Source: Arenibacter echinorum (lineage in GTDB: Bacteria; Bacteroidota; Bacteroidia; Flavobacteriales; Flavobacteriaceae). From it: 64,000 bases of DNA. Location: assembly GCF_003259375.1 (NCBI RefSeq), contig NZ_QLLN01000002.1, forward strand, positions 372,001-436,000, given 5' to 3'. Position numbers and translations under genes: made by a program. Positions 1-8,481 of the stretch are shown here, in pieces. Each line of letters begins with the position of its first letter. Position 1 is the first letter of the stretch. The notes below the pieces were generated by a model that saw only the letters and a list, made by a program, of their open reading frames with translations, made no database searches and was not told the origin of the DNA.

Positions 1-1286
1 TTGGCATCGCCCACCAAAAGCAAGGAACCTATTTTTCCTTGATCGTCCTGACTTTCCAATGCGTTGCCTATTAATGGTATAAGGTTGTGCCATTGCATTT
101 CGGAAGTGTCCTGAAATTCATCCACAAAATAATGACGGTACTTTTCCCCAATACGTTCATAAATAAAAGGTGCAGGCTGATCCTTTATTTCTTTGGAAAT
201 AATACTATTGAAAGAGGAGATTGGCAAAAGATCGCGCTCCCTTTCCAGGATTTTGATTTCATGTTGAATAGCACTGAGTACAGTAAGCGGAACTATATTT
301 TTATACGCGTTCTTAACTAAGGACAAGGCACTAAAATGGTCCTTAATCTCGTTGAACAAACCTATAAATCTAGGATGAAGTCCGTCCAGAATATCTTTAA
401 TCCCTTGGGGACAGGTTTTGGTGTATAGGGGCTCGGTTTCAAAATTTTGTTTCCAACCCGCGTTGAAATCCATATTTAAATCTCCCGAGGCGATTTTGGC
501 AATAAATTTTGGAAAATAGCTGGATTTAAAATTATTGAATTCCAGATCATTCTCATCAATAATATTGAGTATATCCTTTGCCCAAGCCACAATCTTTGTT
601 TCATGGGACTGTATGTGATGTACCAATTCCTTTTTTAAATCCAAAAAATCATCGATGCCCTTGTCTTCAAGCTTTTTAAGGTGAGGAGCCTGATTTTCAT
701 TGAACAATAAAATCCCGATCTTTTGTAGATCGAAAGCTATATCCCAACTTTTATCGTCATCAATTTTTTCCAAGGCAAAATCTATCAACACTTTGGTCAA
801 TTGTGTATCGGCACCTGCCTTATTGATCAGTTTGGCAATGGCCTCATCCAACAATAATTTGGTATCCAGCACCACCTCAAAATTTTGTGGCAGTTTTAGA
901 TCTTTAGCAAATGTCCTTATAAGCCTATGTGTAAATTTATCAATGGTGGAAACATCAAAAAATGCATAATTATGCAGAATTTCCTTGAGTACCTTTTTGG
1001 ATCTATTTCGCAGCGTGCTTATATCTATTCCCAACTCTTGGGAAATATCGGCCAGCATGGACGGAATCTCCTTGGTATCGGACGTTTTGCCAAAGGCAAA
1101 TAGACTACCCAGAATTCGCTGTTTCATTTCGTTTACGGCCTTGTTGGTAAACGTAATAGCCAGAATACTGCGATAGTTCCTGTTAAAATCAGAAGAAAGG
1201 ATAATTTTTAAATATTCTTTTGCAAGCGTATAGGTCTTGCCAGACCCAGCAGAGGCGTTATAGATTTTGTATGGAGCGTCCTGCAC
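1..1286 (-). CDS. UvrD/AddA-like helicase (partial, N-terminal part)
   Basis: This is the first 428 or so residues of a superfamily 1 DNA helicase of the RecB/AddA type; the rest lies beyond the left edge. Reading the minus strand from a GTG at 1286, a Walker A (AGSGKT) appears 10 residues in, followed by ITFTNKAVNEMK (motif Ia), VDEFQDTSEMQW (motif II) and, at the edge, LLVGDAK (motif III). An in-frame TAA three codons before the GTG leaves no ATG start, so GTG is the likely start. Flavobacterial relatives are usually about 1,000 residues and end in a PD-(D/E)XK nuclease domain; that part is not visible here. Its expected role is double-strand break repair. It diverges from sodB across a 119-base gap. 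Confidence 0.85.
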   Translation of the reverse strand, partial: MQDAPYKIYNASAGSGKTYTLAKEYLKIILSSDFNRNYRSILAITFTNKAVNEMKQRILGSLFAFGKTSDTKEIPSMLADISQELGIDISTLRNRSKKVLKEILHNYAFFDVSTIDKFTHRLIRTFAKDLKLPQNFEVVLDTKLLLDEAIAKLINKAGADTQLTKVLIDFALEKIDDDKSWDIAFDLQKIGILLFNENQAPHLKKLEDKGIDDFLDLKKELVHHIQSHETKIVAWAKDILNIIDENDLEFNNFKSSYFPKFIAKIASGDLNMDFNAGWKQNFETEPLYTKTCPQGIKDILDGLHPRFIGLFNEIKDHFSALSLVKNAYKNIVPLTVLSAIQHEIKILERERDLLPISSFNSIISKEIKDQPAPFIYERIGEKYRHYFVDEFQDTSEMQWHNLIPLIGNALESQDDQGKIGSLLLVGDA

Positions 1287-1299
1287 AGTATTTTAGTCG

Positions 1300-1331
1300 C
1301 AAAATAAGCAATATTAAACAGTTCTTAACAA
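1300..1331 (-). promoter_or_regulatory. Candidate promoter of the helicase gene
   Basis: On the minus strand a TTG (1329-1331) lies 21 bases before TTATTTTG (1300-1307), one mismatch from the Bacteroidota -7 box TAnnTTTG. The predicted transcript would start only a few bases before the GTG at 1286, which fits that start choice. Confidence 0.4.
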
Positions 1332-1339
1332 ATTATTAG

Positions 1340-1369
1340 TTGAATTTCTATGATAAAACCGTAATTTTG
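1340..1369 (+). promoter_or_regulatory. Promoter of sodB
   Basis: TTG at 1340-1342 and TAATTTTG at 1362-1369 are separated by exactly 19 bases, a full match to the Bacteroidota housekeeping promoter (TTG, then TAnnTTTG). It lies 36 bases upstream of the sodB ATG. Confidence 0.8.
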
Positions 1370-1405
1370 GGAAACAACATTTTTTAACATAAAAACGAAA
1401 ACATT

Positions 1406-2014
1406 ATGGCTTTTGAATTACCTAAATTACCTTATGCGTACGACGCTTTGGAACCACATATTGATGCCAGAACAATGGAAATACATCACACCAAGCATCA
1501 CAACGGGTATACTACCAATCTAAATAACGCTATTGAAGGAACGGATTTGGCAAAAAAATCCATTATGGATATTTTGACCAACTTGGACATGTCCAATGCA
1601 GCTGTAAGAAACAACGGAGGAGGATTCTATAACCACTCTTTATTTTGGGAAATAATGTCACCAAATGGTGGTGGACAACCTTCGGGTGAGCTTGCCGATG
1701 CCATTAAATCTGCTTTTGGTTCTTTCGAATCATTTAAGGATGCTTTTTCCAAAGCTGCAGCAACAAGGTTCGGCTCTGGCTGGGCTTGGTTATGTGTTCA
1801 CAAAGGAGGGAAACTGGAAATTTGCTCAACTCCAAACCAAGACAATCCAATCATGCCTGGAACGGGCTGTGGTGGTGCTCCAATTTTGGGCTTGGATGTT
1901 TGGGAGCATGCTTATTACCTAAATTATCAGAATAGAAGACCAGACTACATCAACGCATTTTTTAATGTAGTTAATTGGGATAAAGTAGCCGCTTCCTACA
2001 AGGCCAATAAATAA
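1406..2014 (+). CDS. sodB: Superoxide dismutase (Fe/Mn)
   Basis: The 202-residue product converts superoxide to peroxide and oxygen in the cytoplasm. It has the family N-terminus ([18 protein letters not shown]), metal-ligand histidines in the [13 protein letters not shown] and YNHSLFW segments, and the C-terminal [11 protein letters not shown] motif with the Asp and His ligands. Length is normal and there is no signal peptide. Whether it uses iron or manganese cannot be decided by eye. It stands alone behind a strong promoter and is followed by a stable hairpin. Confidence 0.95.
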   Translation: MAFELPKLPYAYDALEPHIDARTMEIHHTKHHNGYTTNLNNAIEGTDLAKKSIMDILTNLDMSNAAVRNNGGGFYNHSLFWEIMSPNGGGQPSGELADAIKSAFGSFESFKDAFSKAAATRFGSGWAWLCVHKGGKLEICSTPNQDNPIMPGTGCGGAPILGLDVWEHAYYLNYQNRRPDYINAFFNVVNWDKVAASYKANK

Positions 2015-2124
2015 GGCTTACGATTAAAGAGGGCTTCGGAAATTCTTGGTCAATAAGCAAAGGCTTCAATTGGCCCTATGGATAATTTTATATTGCTTTT
2101 TTAAGGCAGTCCTTGGAATAAATA

Positions 2125-2163
2125 AAAGTCCGCTCCTCAAAAATTTGACGAGCGGACTTTTTT
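2125..2163 (+). terminator. Terminator after sodB
   Basis: An 11-base perfect stem (AAAGTCCGCTC at 2125-2135 with GAGCGGACTTT at 2150-2160) is followed by a T-run. On the minus strand it also ends in several Ts, so it may stop transcription in both directions. Confidence 0.85.
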
Positions 2164-2178
2164 GTATCCTAAAAATAG

Positions 2179-2248
2179 AAAAGGGTGGAGAAGCCTCCAC
2201 CCTTTTCGTCCCAAATCTTACCATAAACTTAACCTACTTATGCTATGG
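2179..2248. repeat. Hairpin plus 39-base box, copy 1
   Basis: A 12-base stem (AAAAGGGTGGAG with CTCCACCCTTTT, 2179-2206) is followed three bases later by a 39-base box (2210-2248) that starts CCCAAATCTTACCAT and ends TTATGCTATGG. The box is almost free of G on the plus strand. The same box recurs 205 bases downstream beside a hairpin of different sequence. Read on the minus strand the order is box, then hairpin, then a T-rich stretch, as expected of a short terminated RNA. Confidence 0.7.
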
Positions 2249-2382
2249 CGATACTAAAATACTGGTATTGTGAGAAATAACAAAAATAATTATGACCTTT
2301 TATCCATAATTTTTTTCGATGATGTTCAACAATTATCGTTAAAAGTGACTAAAAATTGGTTAAAATACTGATTCTCAGCAAT

Positions 2383-2453
2383 AAAAAAGGCGAAGCTAAG
2401 CTCCGCCTTTTTTCCCCAAATCTTACCATGAACTTAACCTACTTATGCTATGG
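2383..2453. repeat. Hairpin plus 39-base box, copy 2
   Basis: A stem of AAAAAAGGCG with CGCCTTTTTT plus an inner AGC/GCT pair (2383-2413) abuts the second copy of the box at 2415-2453. It matches copy 1 at 38 of 39 positions (ATGAAC in place of ATAAAC). The hairpin sequence is unrelated to that of copy 1, so the box is conserved while the stem is only conserved in shape. Confidence 0.7.
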
Positions 2454-2588
2454 TCCTCCAAAAGTAAATCAAAAGCAGTGGCGTAAAAAAGGTTTTAGAT
2501 AAACACCCCAATTATAGGTCAAAATACTTTTGGGAAAGTATTCTGGAGAGAAAGTTCTTGGATAAATAAAATATACACTTGAAGATGA

Positions 2589-3167
2589 TCAGCCAAGATG
2601 AAGAATACGGGCAACCCTTTCCTGTAATACAGGTACTACTTCCTGCTCGAACCAAGGATTTTTAGATTGCCAAAATCTGTTCCTAGGAGAAGGATGTGGC
2701 AAAGGAAAGTATTTCGGTAAAAAATCGTTAAAGCTTTTTACAGTTTCTGTCAAGGTAGCTTTAGCGGTCTTTCCAAGGTAATATTGTTGGGAATAGGTGC
2801 CAATGAGAATAATAAGTTCTAGGCTCGGCATACTTTTCAGTAAGGCATTGTGCCATAAGGGGGCACATTCAGGTCTAGGAGGCAAGTCCCCACCTTTACC
2901 TCTGCCGGGATAGCAAAAGCCCATAGGCATCAGTGCTATTTTGCTGTCATCATAAAAAACGGAATCTGAAATATTGAGCCATTTTCTCAACTGCTTGCCA
3001 CTGGGATCGTTCCAGGGAATTCCCGTTTCGTGAACCTTAGTGCCCGGAGCTTGACCAACAATAACAATTCTGGCATTGGGATGTGCTGTAACCACAGGTC
3101 TCAGGCCCAAGGGTAAATGGGATTTACATACTTGGCAACTTCTTATTTCCGATAATAATCGTTCCAT
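2589..3167 (-). CDS. Uracil-DNA glycosylase family protein
   Basis: The 192-residue product belongs to the uracil-DNA glycosylase superfamily of the COG1573 type, which removes damaged bases from DNA. The N-terminal CQVCKSHLPLG and the catalytic-site segment IVIVGQAPGTKVHETGIPW match this group, and LPHPSPRNRFW near the C-terminus is the usual HPSPRN motif. Only two cysteines of a possible Fe-S site are evident (CQVC), so cluster binding is doubtful. Its ATG overlaps the stop of rsmI by one base (TAATG), so the two are probably translationally coupled, with rsmI first. Confidence 0.85.
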   Translation of the reverse strand: MERLLSEIRSCQVCKSHLPLGLRPVVTAHPNARIVIVGQAPGTKVHETGIPWNDPSGKQLRKWLNISDSVFYDDSKIALMPMGFCYPGRGKGGDLPPRPECAPLWHNALLKSMPSLELIILIGTYSQQYYLGKTAKATLTETVKSFNDFLPKYFPLPHPSPRNRFWQSKNPWFEQEVVPVLQERVARILHLG

Positions 3168-3838
3168 TATTTTTTACCTGCCACCACAATAACGATCTCT
3201 CCTTTGGGTGGATTGTCTGTATAATGTTGCAAAACCTCTTTTACCGTGCCCCTGATCGTCTCCTCATACATTTTCGACAACTCCCGCGAAACGGAAACCA
3301 ATCTGTCCGAACCAAAATAGGCTTCAAAATGCGATAAGGTCTTGACCAATTTATGGGGCGATTCGTAAAAAATAATTGTTCTAGGCTCTTCTGCCAATAA
3401 GGTCAATCTGGTCTGTCTCCCCTTTTTCACGGGCAAGAAGCCCTCAAAAACAAATTTATCATTTGGCAAACCGCTATTTACCAAGGCAGGTACAAAGGCG
3501 GTAGCCCCGGGTAGACAGTCTACTTCTATCTTATTTTCTACACAGGCACGGGTAAGCAAAAAACCAGGATCCGAAATGGCAGGGGTCCCCGCATCCGATA
3601 TCAATGCCACATTCTCCCCAGACTGCAAGCGCCTTACAACCCCTTCCACCGTTTTATGCTCATTGTGCATATGGTGACTTTGCATGGGAGTAGCTATACT
3701 GTAATGGTGCAATAATTTTCCACTGGTACGGGTATCTTCCGCCAAAATTAGGTCCACTTCCTTTAGCACCCTAATAGCGCGCAATGTAATATCCTCTAAG
3801 TTACCTATAGGTGTAGGTACTATATATAATTTCCCCAT
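3167..3838 (-). CDS. rsmI: 16S rRNA (cytidine(1402)-2'-O)-methyltransferase
   Basis: This 223-residue SAM-dependent enzyme of the tetrapyrrole-methylase fold methylates the ribose of C1402 in 16S rRNA. Family motifs are the N-terminal GKLYIVPTPIGNLEDITLRA, the LILAEDTRTSGKLL segment and the ALISDAGTPAISDPG loop. The start at 3838 is chosen because the family begins with MGKLYIVPTPIGN; the open frame extends 17 codons further but that stretch is unlike the family. The bacterial enzyme often has a further C-terminal region, which is short here. Confidence 0.93.
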   Translation of the reverse strand: MGKLYIVPTPIGNLEDITLRAIRVLKEVDLILAEDTRTSGKLLHHYSIATPMQSHHMHNEHKTVEGVVRRLQSGENVALISDAGTPAISDPGFLLTRACVENKIEVDCLPGATAFVPALVNSGLPNDKFVFEGFLPVKKGRQTRLTLLAEEPRTIIFYESPHKLVKTLSHFEAYFGSDRLVSVSRELSKMYEETIRGTVKEVLQHYTDNPPKGEIVIVVAGKK

Positions 3839-3940
3839 TAATTCTATTAAACACCAGCCTTTGGTACTAAGGCAGGTGGATAGTGGCAAAATTAATAAAA
3901 ATCAAGAAGAATGATTTCCATTATTGTAACTTAAAAGTCC

Positions 3941-4627
3941 TTAAGCAAATTTGCGCGCAATTACGTTCATAAATCTTTGTTCGTAATCTTCTTTTCCCTC
4001 CCAATTATTATAATCCGGTTTTACCATGTTTGCAATAAATGAAATAGATCGTTCTTCACTGTCTATCGTACTCAATTGAGATAACACCCTGTTGTAATCT
4101 TCCATATTATTGTTGAAGAGATGCTTTACAAATGCCAGACGATCGTTCAAATCCACTTTAAGTGCTTTTTTAGGACTATGTTCCACAGATTGGGTAGTAC
4201 CCACCGTTTTCACTGTTTTAACCTCCTTGGGCATAAATAGATCTTTATCGTTTTTGATCAGATCCGGCTTGTTGGTAAACTGGGATAAAACCTCGTCGAT
4301 GGTAGTGGCTCCCGGCATCTCCGATACCATATCCTTTATAGTATCGATACCAGGAATAATTATATCCTCTTCGTGCGGGTTACTTTCCGGTACCGAAGAA
4401 TTGGCACTTAACACGGAGTTGGCCATGGTTTCAAATTTTGCCGCAATGGCATTCTTGGAAACATCTATCTCCACCTCATTCAATTTTTCCTCAATATATT
4501 TAAGAACTGCCAACTTTTCATATAATTGCCTAGCAGTTTCATATAAGGCCGAGTAATCGTTTAAATTTCTCGAGGTTATTATTTCAGTTGATAATTTTCT
4601 CAATTCCTCTTTTAGTCTCTTTTTCAT
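3941..4627 (-). CDS. Conserved hypothetical protein
   Basis: I do not recognise a named family. The 228-residue product starts at MKKRLKEELRKL; an in-frame extension to 4732 is hydrophobic and atypical. The first 60 residues are predicted alpha-helical and coiled-coil-like (YSALYETARQLYEKLAVLKYIEEKL), the middle is acidic and proline-rich (residues about 90-160, likely disordered), and the C-terminal 60 residues (LNDRLAFVKHLFNNNMEDYNRVLSQL) form another helical block. It has no signal peptide or catalytic motif. Proteins of this shape are common next to tdk in Flavobacteria, but the role is unknown. It diverges from tdk. Confidence 0.7.
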   Translation of the reverse strand: MKKRLKEELRKLSTEIITSRNLNDYSALYETARQLYEKLAVLKYIEEKLNEVEIDVSKNAIAAKFETMANSVLSANSSVPESNPHEEDIIIPGIDTIKDMVSEMPGATTIDEVLSQFTNKPDLIKNDKDLFMPKEVKTVKTVGTTQSVEHSPKKALKVDLNDRLAFVKHLFNNNMEDYNRVLSQLSTIDSEERSISFIANMVKPDYNNWEGKEDYEQRFMNVIARKFA

Positions 4628-4831
4628 CTGAATGTATTTTAAAATTAGTAGGAGCCCAATTGGAGCACCAATATAGCAATTCCTTTCAGGTAATAAATGG
4701 GTGGTTAAAAAACAAGTAATCAAGATTACCAACTTTTACCAACATTAATACCAGAAGGATTATTTTTTTAATAATTTTATGCCTCCTAATATAAAAACGG
4801 AAAACAAATTACTTTCGTCTAAAATTACAAA

Positions 4832-5476
4832 ATGTTTCTCGAAAATACTGTTAACCCTAAAGAACAATTCGGTTGGATCGAAGTAATCTGCGGTTCCATG
4901 TTCTCTGGCAAGACCGAGGAACTTATCCGAAGGTTAAAAAGAGCCAAATTTGCCAAGCAAAAAGTAGAAATTTTCAAGCCTATGGTAGATAAAAGATACC
5001 ACGAGGAAATGGTAGTCTCCCACGATGCCAATGAAATTAGATCTACCCCGGTTCCGGCCGCTGCCAATATTCGACTTTTGGCAGATGACTGTGATGTGGT
5101 GGGGATTGATGAGGCCCAATTCTTCGATGACGAAATTGTTACCGTATGCAATGATCTGGCCAACAAGGGTATCCGAGTGGTAGTGGCAGGATTGGACATG
5201 GATTTCAAAGGCAATCCGTTCGGACCCATGCCCGCGTTGATGGCCACAGCCGAATACGTCACAAAAGTTCATGCCGTTTGTACCAGAACAGGCAACTTGG
5301 CCAACTATAGTTTTAGAAAGGCAAACAACAACAAATTGGTTTTTCTGGGAGAAACTGAAGAATATGAACCCCTTAGTAGGGCCGCGTACTACAAAGCCAT
5401 GTTAAAAGAAAAGGTGAGTGCCATAGAAGTTACATCCGAGGAAGTATTACCCCCTCAAAAAAAATCGAATGACTAA
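4832..5476 (+). CDS. tdk: Thymidine kinase
   Basis: The 214-residue cytoplasmic enzyme phosphorylates thymidine for dTTP salvage. The P-loop GSMFSGKT sits at residues 21-28, the Walker B-like DEAQFF follows, and [16 protein letters not shown] is the lasso/active-site region. Type II kinases usually have a zinc site made of two CxxC pairs; here the first reads CTRT and the second reads SRAA, so three of the four cysteines are absent. The gene overlaps alr by 8 bases, indicating one transcript. Confidence 0.95.
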   Translation: MFLENTVNPKEQFGWIEVICGSMFSGKTEELIRRLKRAKFAKQKVEIFKPMVDKRYHEEMVVSHDANEIRSTPVPAAANIRLLADDCDVVGIDEAQFFDDEIVTVCNDLANKGIRVVVAGLDMDFKGNPFGPMPALMATAEYVTKVHAVCTRTGNLANYSFRKANNNKLVFLGETEEYEPLSRAAYYKAMLKEKVSAIEVTSEEVLPPQKKSND

Positions 5477-6575
5477 GGTCGGAGAAACCGTTCTGGAAAT
5501 AGACCTTAGGGCCTTGGAACACAATTACCATTATTTAAGATCCAAGATAAATCCGGAAACTAAATTTCTTGGAGTGGTGAAAGCGTTCGCCTATGGAAGC
5601 GATTCCATTGCCATTGCCAAAAAATTGGAATCCCTTGGAGCAGAGTATTTGGCCGTAGCTTACACCTCGGAAGGCGTAGCCTTAAGGAATGCCGGAATTA
5701 AATTGCCCATCCTGGTACTGCATGCCCAAGAGGTAAGTTTTGCCACGATGATAGAAAATTGTCTTGAGCCCAGTCTATATTCCCGTGCAATTTTCTCCTC
5801 CTTTTTAAAAATGGCCAAAGACCTAGGCCAAAGGGATTACCCTGTACATCTAAAATTCAACACCGGTCTTAACAGATTGGGGCTTGGGGAAAAGGATATA
5901 GATTTTATTTTAGCGTCCTTGGAAGGAGTGGATCAAATAAAAATAAGCTCCCTCTTTTCCCATCTGGCCGCTTCCGAGGATTTGAATGAAAGGAATTTTA
6001 CTATTTCTCAGATTGAGCAATTCGAAAAAATAAGTTCGGCAGTACTCTCTAAATTAAAGTACAGACCCAAAAGGCACATGTTGAATACCTCTGGCATCAT
6101 CAATTACCCGGAGGCACAGTACGATATGGTAAGAAGCGGTATTGGTCTTTATGGTTATGGAAACGAAGCCGCCGAGGACGAAAAGTTAATACCTGTCGCC
6201 ACCCTTAAAACAATAATATCACAAATCCATAGGATAGAGCCTAATGAAAGTGTAGGTTATAATAGAGCGTTTGTTTCCAATACTTCCAAGGTAACGGCAA
6301 CTCTACCCTTAGGCCATGCAGACGGAATTGGCAGACAATATGGAAACCGTATAGGTCAGGTATGCGTACACGGCAAATTGGCTCCAATTATCGGCAATGT
6401 TTGTATGGATATGATTATGGTAGATATTACGGGAATTGACTGTAAGGAAGGCGACGAGGTCATTGTTTTTGGCCAGGAACAAAGTGCACAAGATTTGGCG
6501 TCCTCCGCCAAAACTATAACCTATGAGCTTCTCACCGGAATTTCGCAGCGAGTGAAACGCGTTTATATCGATTAG
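5469..6575 (+). CDS. alr: Alanine racemase
   Basis: The 368-residue PLP enzyme interconverts L- and D-alanine for peptidoglycan synthesis. The PLP lysine is K38 in [11 protein letters not shown] (family consensus VVKADAYG), the SVGYNRAF segment carries the second catalytic tyrosine, and the C-terminal domain has [14 protein letters not shown]. Length is typical for a free-standing racemase, without the MurF fusion seen in many other Bacteroidota. Its ATG lies inside the end of tdk. Confidence 0.95.
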   Translation: MTKVGETVLEIDLRALEHNYHYLRSKINPETKFLGVVKAFAYGSDSIAIAKKLESLGAEYLAVAYTSEGVALRNAGIKLPILVLHAQEVSFATMIENCLEPSLYSRAIFSSFLKMAKDLGQRDYPVHLKFNTGLNRLGLGEKDIDFILASLEGVDQIKISSLFSHLAASEDLNERNFTISQIEQFEKISSAVLSKLKYRPKRHMLNTSGIINYPEAQYDMVRSGIGLYGYGNEAAEDEKLIPVATLKTIISQIHRIEPNESVGYNRAFVSNTSKVTATLPLGHADGIGRQYGNRIGQVCVHGKLAPIIGNVCMDMIMVDITGIDCKEGDEVIVFGQEQSAQDLASSAKTITYELLTGISQRVKRVYID

Positions 6576-6660
6576 GACTTAAAAATTATTTTATCCCAGG
6601 TGGTTAAAACCCCAATTTAAAAGATATTTTTACTATCCCAAACATTTTTATTTTAACATT

Positions 6661-6690
6661 TTGTTAAGACGTCTATTTAAGTTAAATTGC
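6661..6690 (+). promoter_or_regulatory. Weak candidate promoter of mscL
   Basis: TTG at 6661-6663 lies 19 bases before TAAATTGC at 6683-6690. The -7 box differs from TAnnTTTG at its last two positions, so this is a tentative call. Confidence 0.35.
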
Positions 6691-6720
6691 AGTTAGTATT
6701 AATCAAATAAAACACTAATT

Positions 6721-7131
6721 ATGTTAAAAGAATTTAAGGATTTTATTATGACCGGCAATGTCATTGATTTGGCGGTTGCTGTACTCTTGGCAGGAGCTGC
6801 AGGCTTGGTTGTCAGTGGATTTGTCAACGATATCATGATGCCGATCGTGGGATACTTTACAGGAGGAGTAGATTTCTCCGATATGCAAATTGTACTTTCA
6901 GAGGCAATTGTGGCCGCAGACGGAACAGTTGAAAAACCTGCCAGTGCTATCCGTTACGGGGCATGGGTAAATTCTATCATTAACTTAATTATTGTTGGAT
7001 TTGTTTTGTTCATGATTGTAAAAGCCTACAACAAAACCAAAACCCCACCGGCTCCACCGGCCCCGGAGGCACCAAAAGGCCCAAGTCAAGAGGAGCTTTT
7101 GACCCAGATCAGGGATTTACTAAAAAAATAA
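6721..7131 (+). CDS. mscL: Large-conductance mechanosensitive channel
   Basis: The 136-residue inner-membrane protein forms a pentameric channel that opens on membrane tension during osmotic downshock. It begins with the amphipathic helix LKEFKDFIMTGNVIDLAVAV that runs into TM1, has the periplasmic loop at about residues 45-80, TM2 (SIINLIIVGFVLFMIVKAYN) and a short C-terminal helical bundle (EELLTQIRDLLKK) after a proline-rich linker. Length matches the family. It is flanked by a weak promoter and a good terminator, so it is monocistronic. Confidence 0.95.
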   Translation: MLKEFKDFIMTGNVIDLAVAVLLAGAAGLVVSGFVNDIMMPIVGYFTGGVDFSDMQIVLSEAIVAADGTVEKPASAIRYGAWVNSIINLIIVGFVLFMIVKAYNKTKTPPAPPAPEAPKGPSQEELLTQIRDLLKK

Positions 7132-7203
7132 TTTTTTATAAAAAATTATGTGCTTTGGCTTAAGATCAAAGTACAGCCGCTACACTACCAACTAACCAAC
7201 AAA

Positions 7204-7247
7204 AACCGTCAGCTAGGATTCGCTATCCAAGTTGACGGTTCTTTTTT
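7204..7247 (+). terminator. Terminator after mscL
   Basis: AACCGTCA (7204-7211) pairs with TGACGGTT (7233-7240) and is followed by CTTTTTT. Confidence 0.8.
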
Positions 7248-7305
7248 GCGATACTGTTATTTTTGTAACAATTTGTTATATTTTTAATATATTCTATTTT
7301 ATGTA

Positions 7306-7335
7306 TTGTTTAATACCCTATAATCAGTACATTTG
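7306..7335 (+). promoter_or_regulatory. Promoter of asd
   Basis: TTG (7306-7308), a 19-base spacer and TACATTTG (7328-7335) match the Bacteroidota promoter exactly, 26 bases before the asd ATG. Confidence 0.8.
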
Positions 7336-7361
7336 CCAACTGAAATTTTAAATTCATCGTA

Positions 7362-8351
7362 ATGAAAGTAGCTGTAGTTGGTGCAACAGGAATGGTAGGG
7401 GAGGTAATGCTAAAAGTATTGGCAGAACGTAACTTTCCTGTAACGGAATTATTGGTAGTGGCCTCGGAAAGATCTGTAGGCAAAAAGTTGAGCTTCCAAG
7501 GCAAGGAGTACACCCTTATTGGGTTGGAAACTGCGGTTGCCGCCAAACCGGACATTGCCATTTTTTCAGCCGGGGGAGATACTTCCATGGAATGGGCACC
7601 CAAATTTGCCGCTGTTGGTACCACGGTAATAGACAATTCTTCCGCTTGGCGTATGGATCCTACCAAAAAATTGGTGGTTCCCGAAATAAACGCCTCAGAG
7701 TTGACCAAAGAGGATAAAATTATAGCCAACCCAAACTGTTCCACAATACAGATGGTATTGGCACTTTCTTCCCTGCACAAAAAATACAAAATGAAAAGGG
7801 TAGTTGTTTCTACCTACCAGTCGGTTTCCGGAACAGGGGTAAAAGCTGTTCAGCAATTGGAAAACGAAATTGCAGGAATCAAAGGAGAAATGGCATACCC
7901 TTATCCTATTGGGAAAAATGCATTGCCCCATTGCGATGTATTCCTGGATAATGGATATACCAAAGAAGAAATGAAGTTGGCCAAAGAGCCTCAAAAAATA
8001 TTCAACGACAATTCATTCTCCGTGACTGCTACAGCCGTTCGTATCCCAACCGCAGGTGGGCATTCGGAGTCTGTTAACGTGGAGTTTGAAAATGATTTTG
8101 AAATTTCGGAAGTTAGAAGATTGTTGAGTGAAACTCCGGGAATCGTTGTTCAGGACAATACCGACACCAATACCTACCCAATGCCCATTTATGCACATGG
8201 TAAGGATGATGTATTTGTAGGTCGTATTAGAAGGGACGAAACACAAGCCAATACCTTGAACATGTGGATCGTTGCGGACAACTTAAGAAAGGGAGCGGCC
8301 ACCAATGCAGTACAAATTGCAGAATATTTGGTTCAAAACCAACTAGTATAA
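7362..8351 (+). CDS. asd: Aspartate-semialdehyde dehydrogenase
   Basis: The 329-residue enzyme reduces aspartyl phosphate to aspartate semialdehyde with NADPH, the branch point to lysine/diaminopimelate, threonine and methionine. The NADP-binding loop is GATGMVGE at residues 7-14, the nucleophilic cysteine is C126 in NPNCSTIQ, and the catalytic histidine lies in TAGGHSESVN. Length and motifs are normal. It has its own promoter and terminator. Confidence 0.96.
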   Translation: MKVAVVGATGMVGEVMLKVLAERNFPVTELLVVASERSVGKKLSFQGKEYTLIGLETAVAAKPDIAIFSAGGDTSMEWAPKFAAVGTTVIDNSSAWRMDPTKKLVVPEINASELTKEDKIIANPNCSTIQMVLALSSLHKKYKMKRVVVSTYQSVSGTGVKAVQQLENEIAGIKGEMAYPYPIGKNALPHCDVFLDNGYTKEEMKLAKEPQKIFNDNSFSVTATAVRIPTAGGHSESVNVEFENDFEISEVRRLLSETPGIVVQDNTDTNTYPMPIYAHGKDDVFVGRIRRDETQANTLNMWIVADNLRKGAATNAVQIAEYLVQNQLV

Positions 8352-8414
8352 TAGAATTTTTGTGACGAAACCCTTCAATCCCAAACGGGAATAAAGAGAA
8401 GAGGGCAAGATGTT

Positions 8415-8451
8415 AAAACCTTTGTAAGCACCATTTACAAAGGTTTTTTTT
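8415..8451 (+). terminator. Terminator after asd
   Basis: AAAACCTTTGTAA (8415-8427) pairs with TTACAAAGGTTTT (8435-8447), followed by further Ts. A possible upstream ATG of the next gene at 8452 lies right behind this T-run, which argues for the later start. Confidence 0.9.
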
Positions 8452-8481
8452 ATGCTATTTTTGGTTTATCAACATCAACAA

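Larger units (their letters stand above)
2015..2588. other. 574-base gene-free gap with three hairpins and a duplicated box
   Basis: No convincing gene lies between sodB and the glycosylase gene. The gap holds one strong hairpin with a T-run (2125-2163), two further hairpins (2179-2206 and 2383-2413) and two 39-base boxes that differ at one position (2210-2248 and 2415-2453), each touching one of the latter hairpins. Short open frames here overlap the hairpins and are not credible proteins. Confidence 0.8.

Noticed and set aside
2046-2273. 75-codon open frame after sodB
   Set aside because: It reads through two stable hairpins and one box of the repeated element, and its product looks like no protein family.
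4825-5262. Long minus-strand open frame opposite tdk
   Set aside because: It lies entirely antisense to a clear thymidine kinase gene and has no domain signature.
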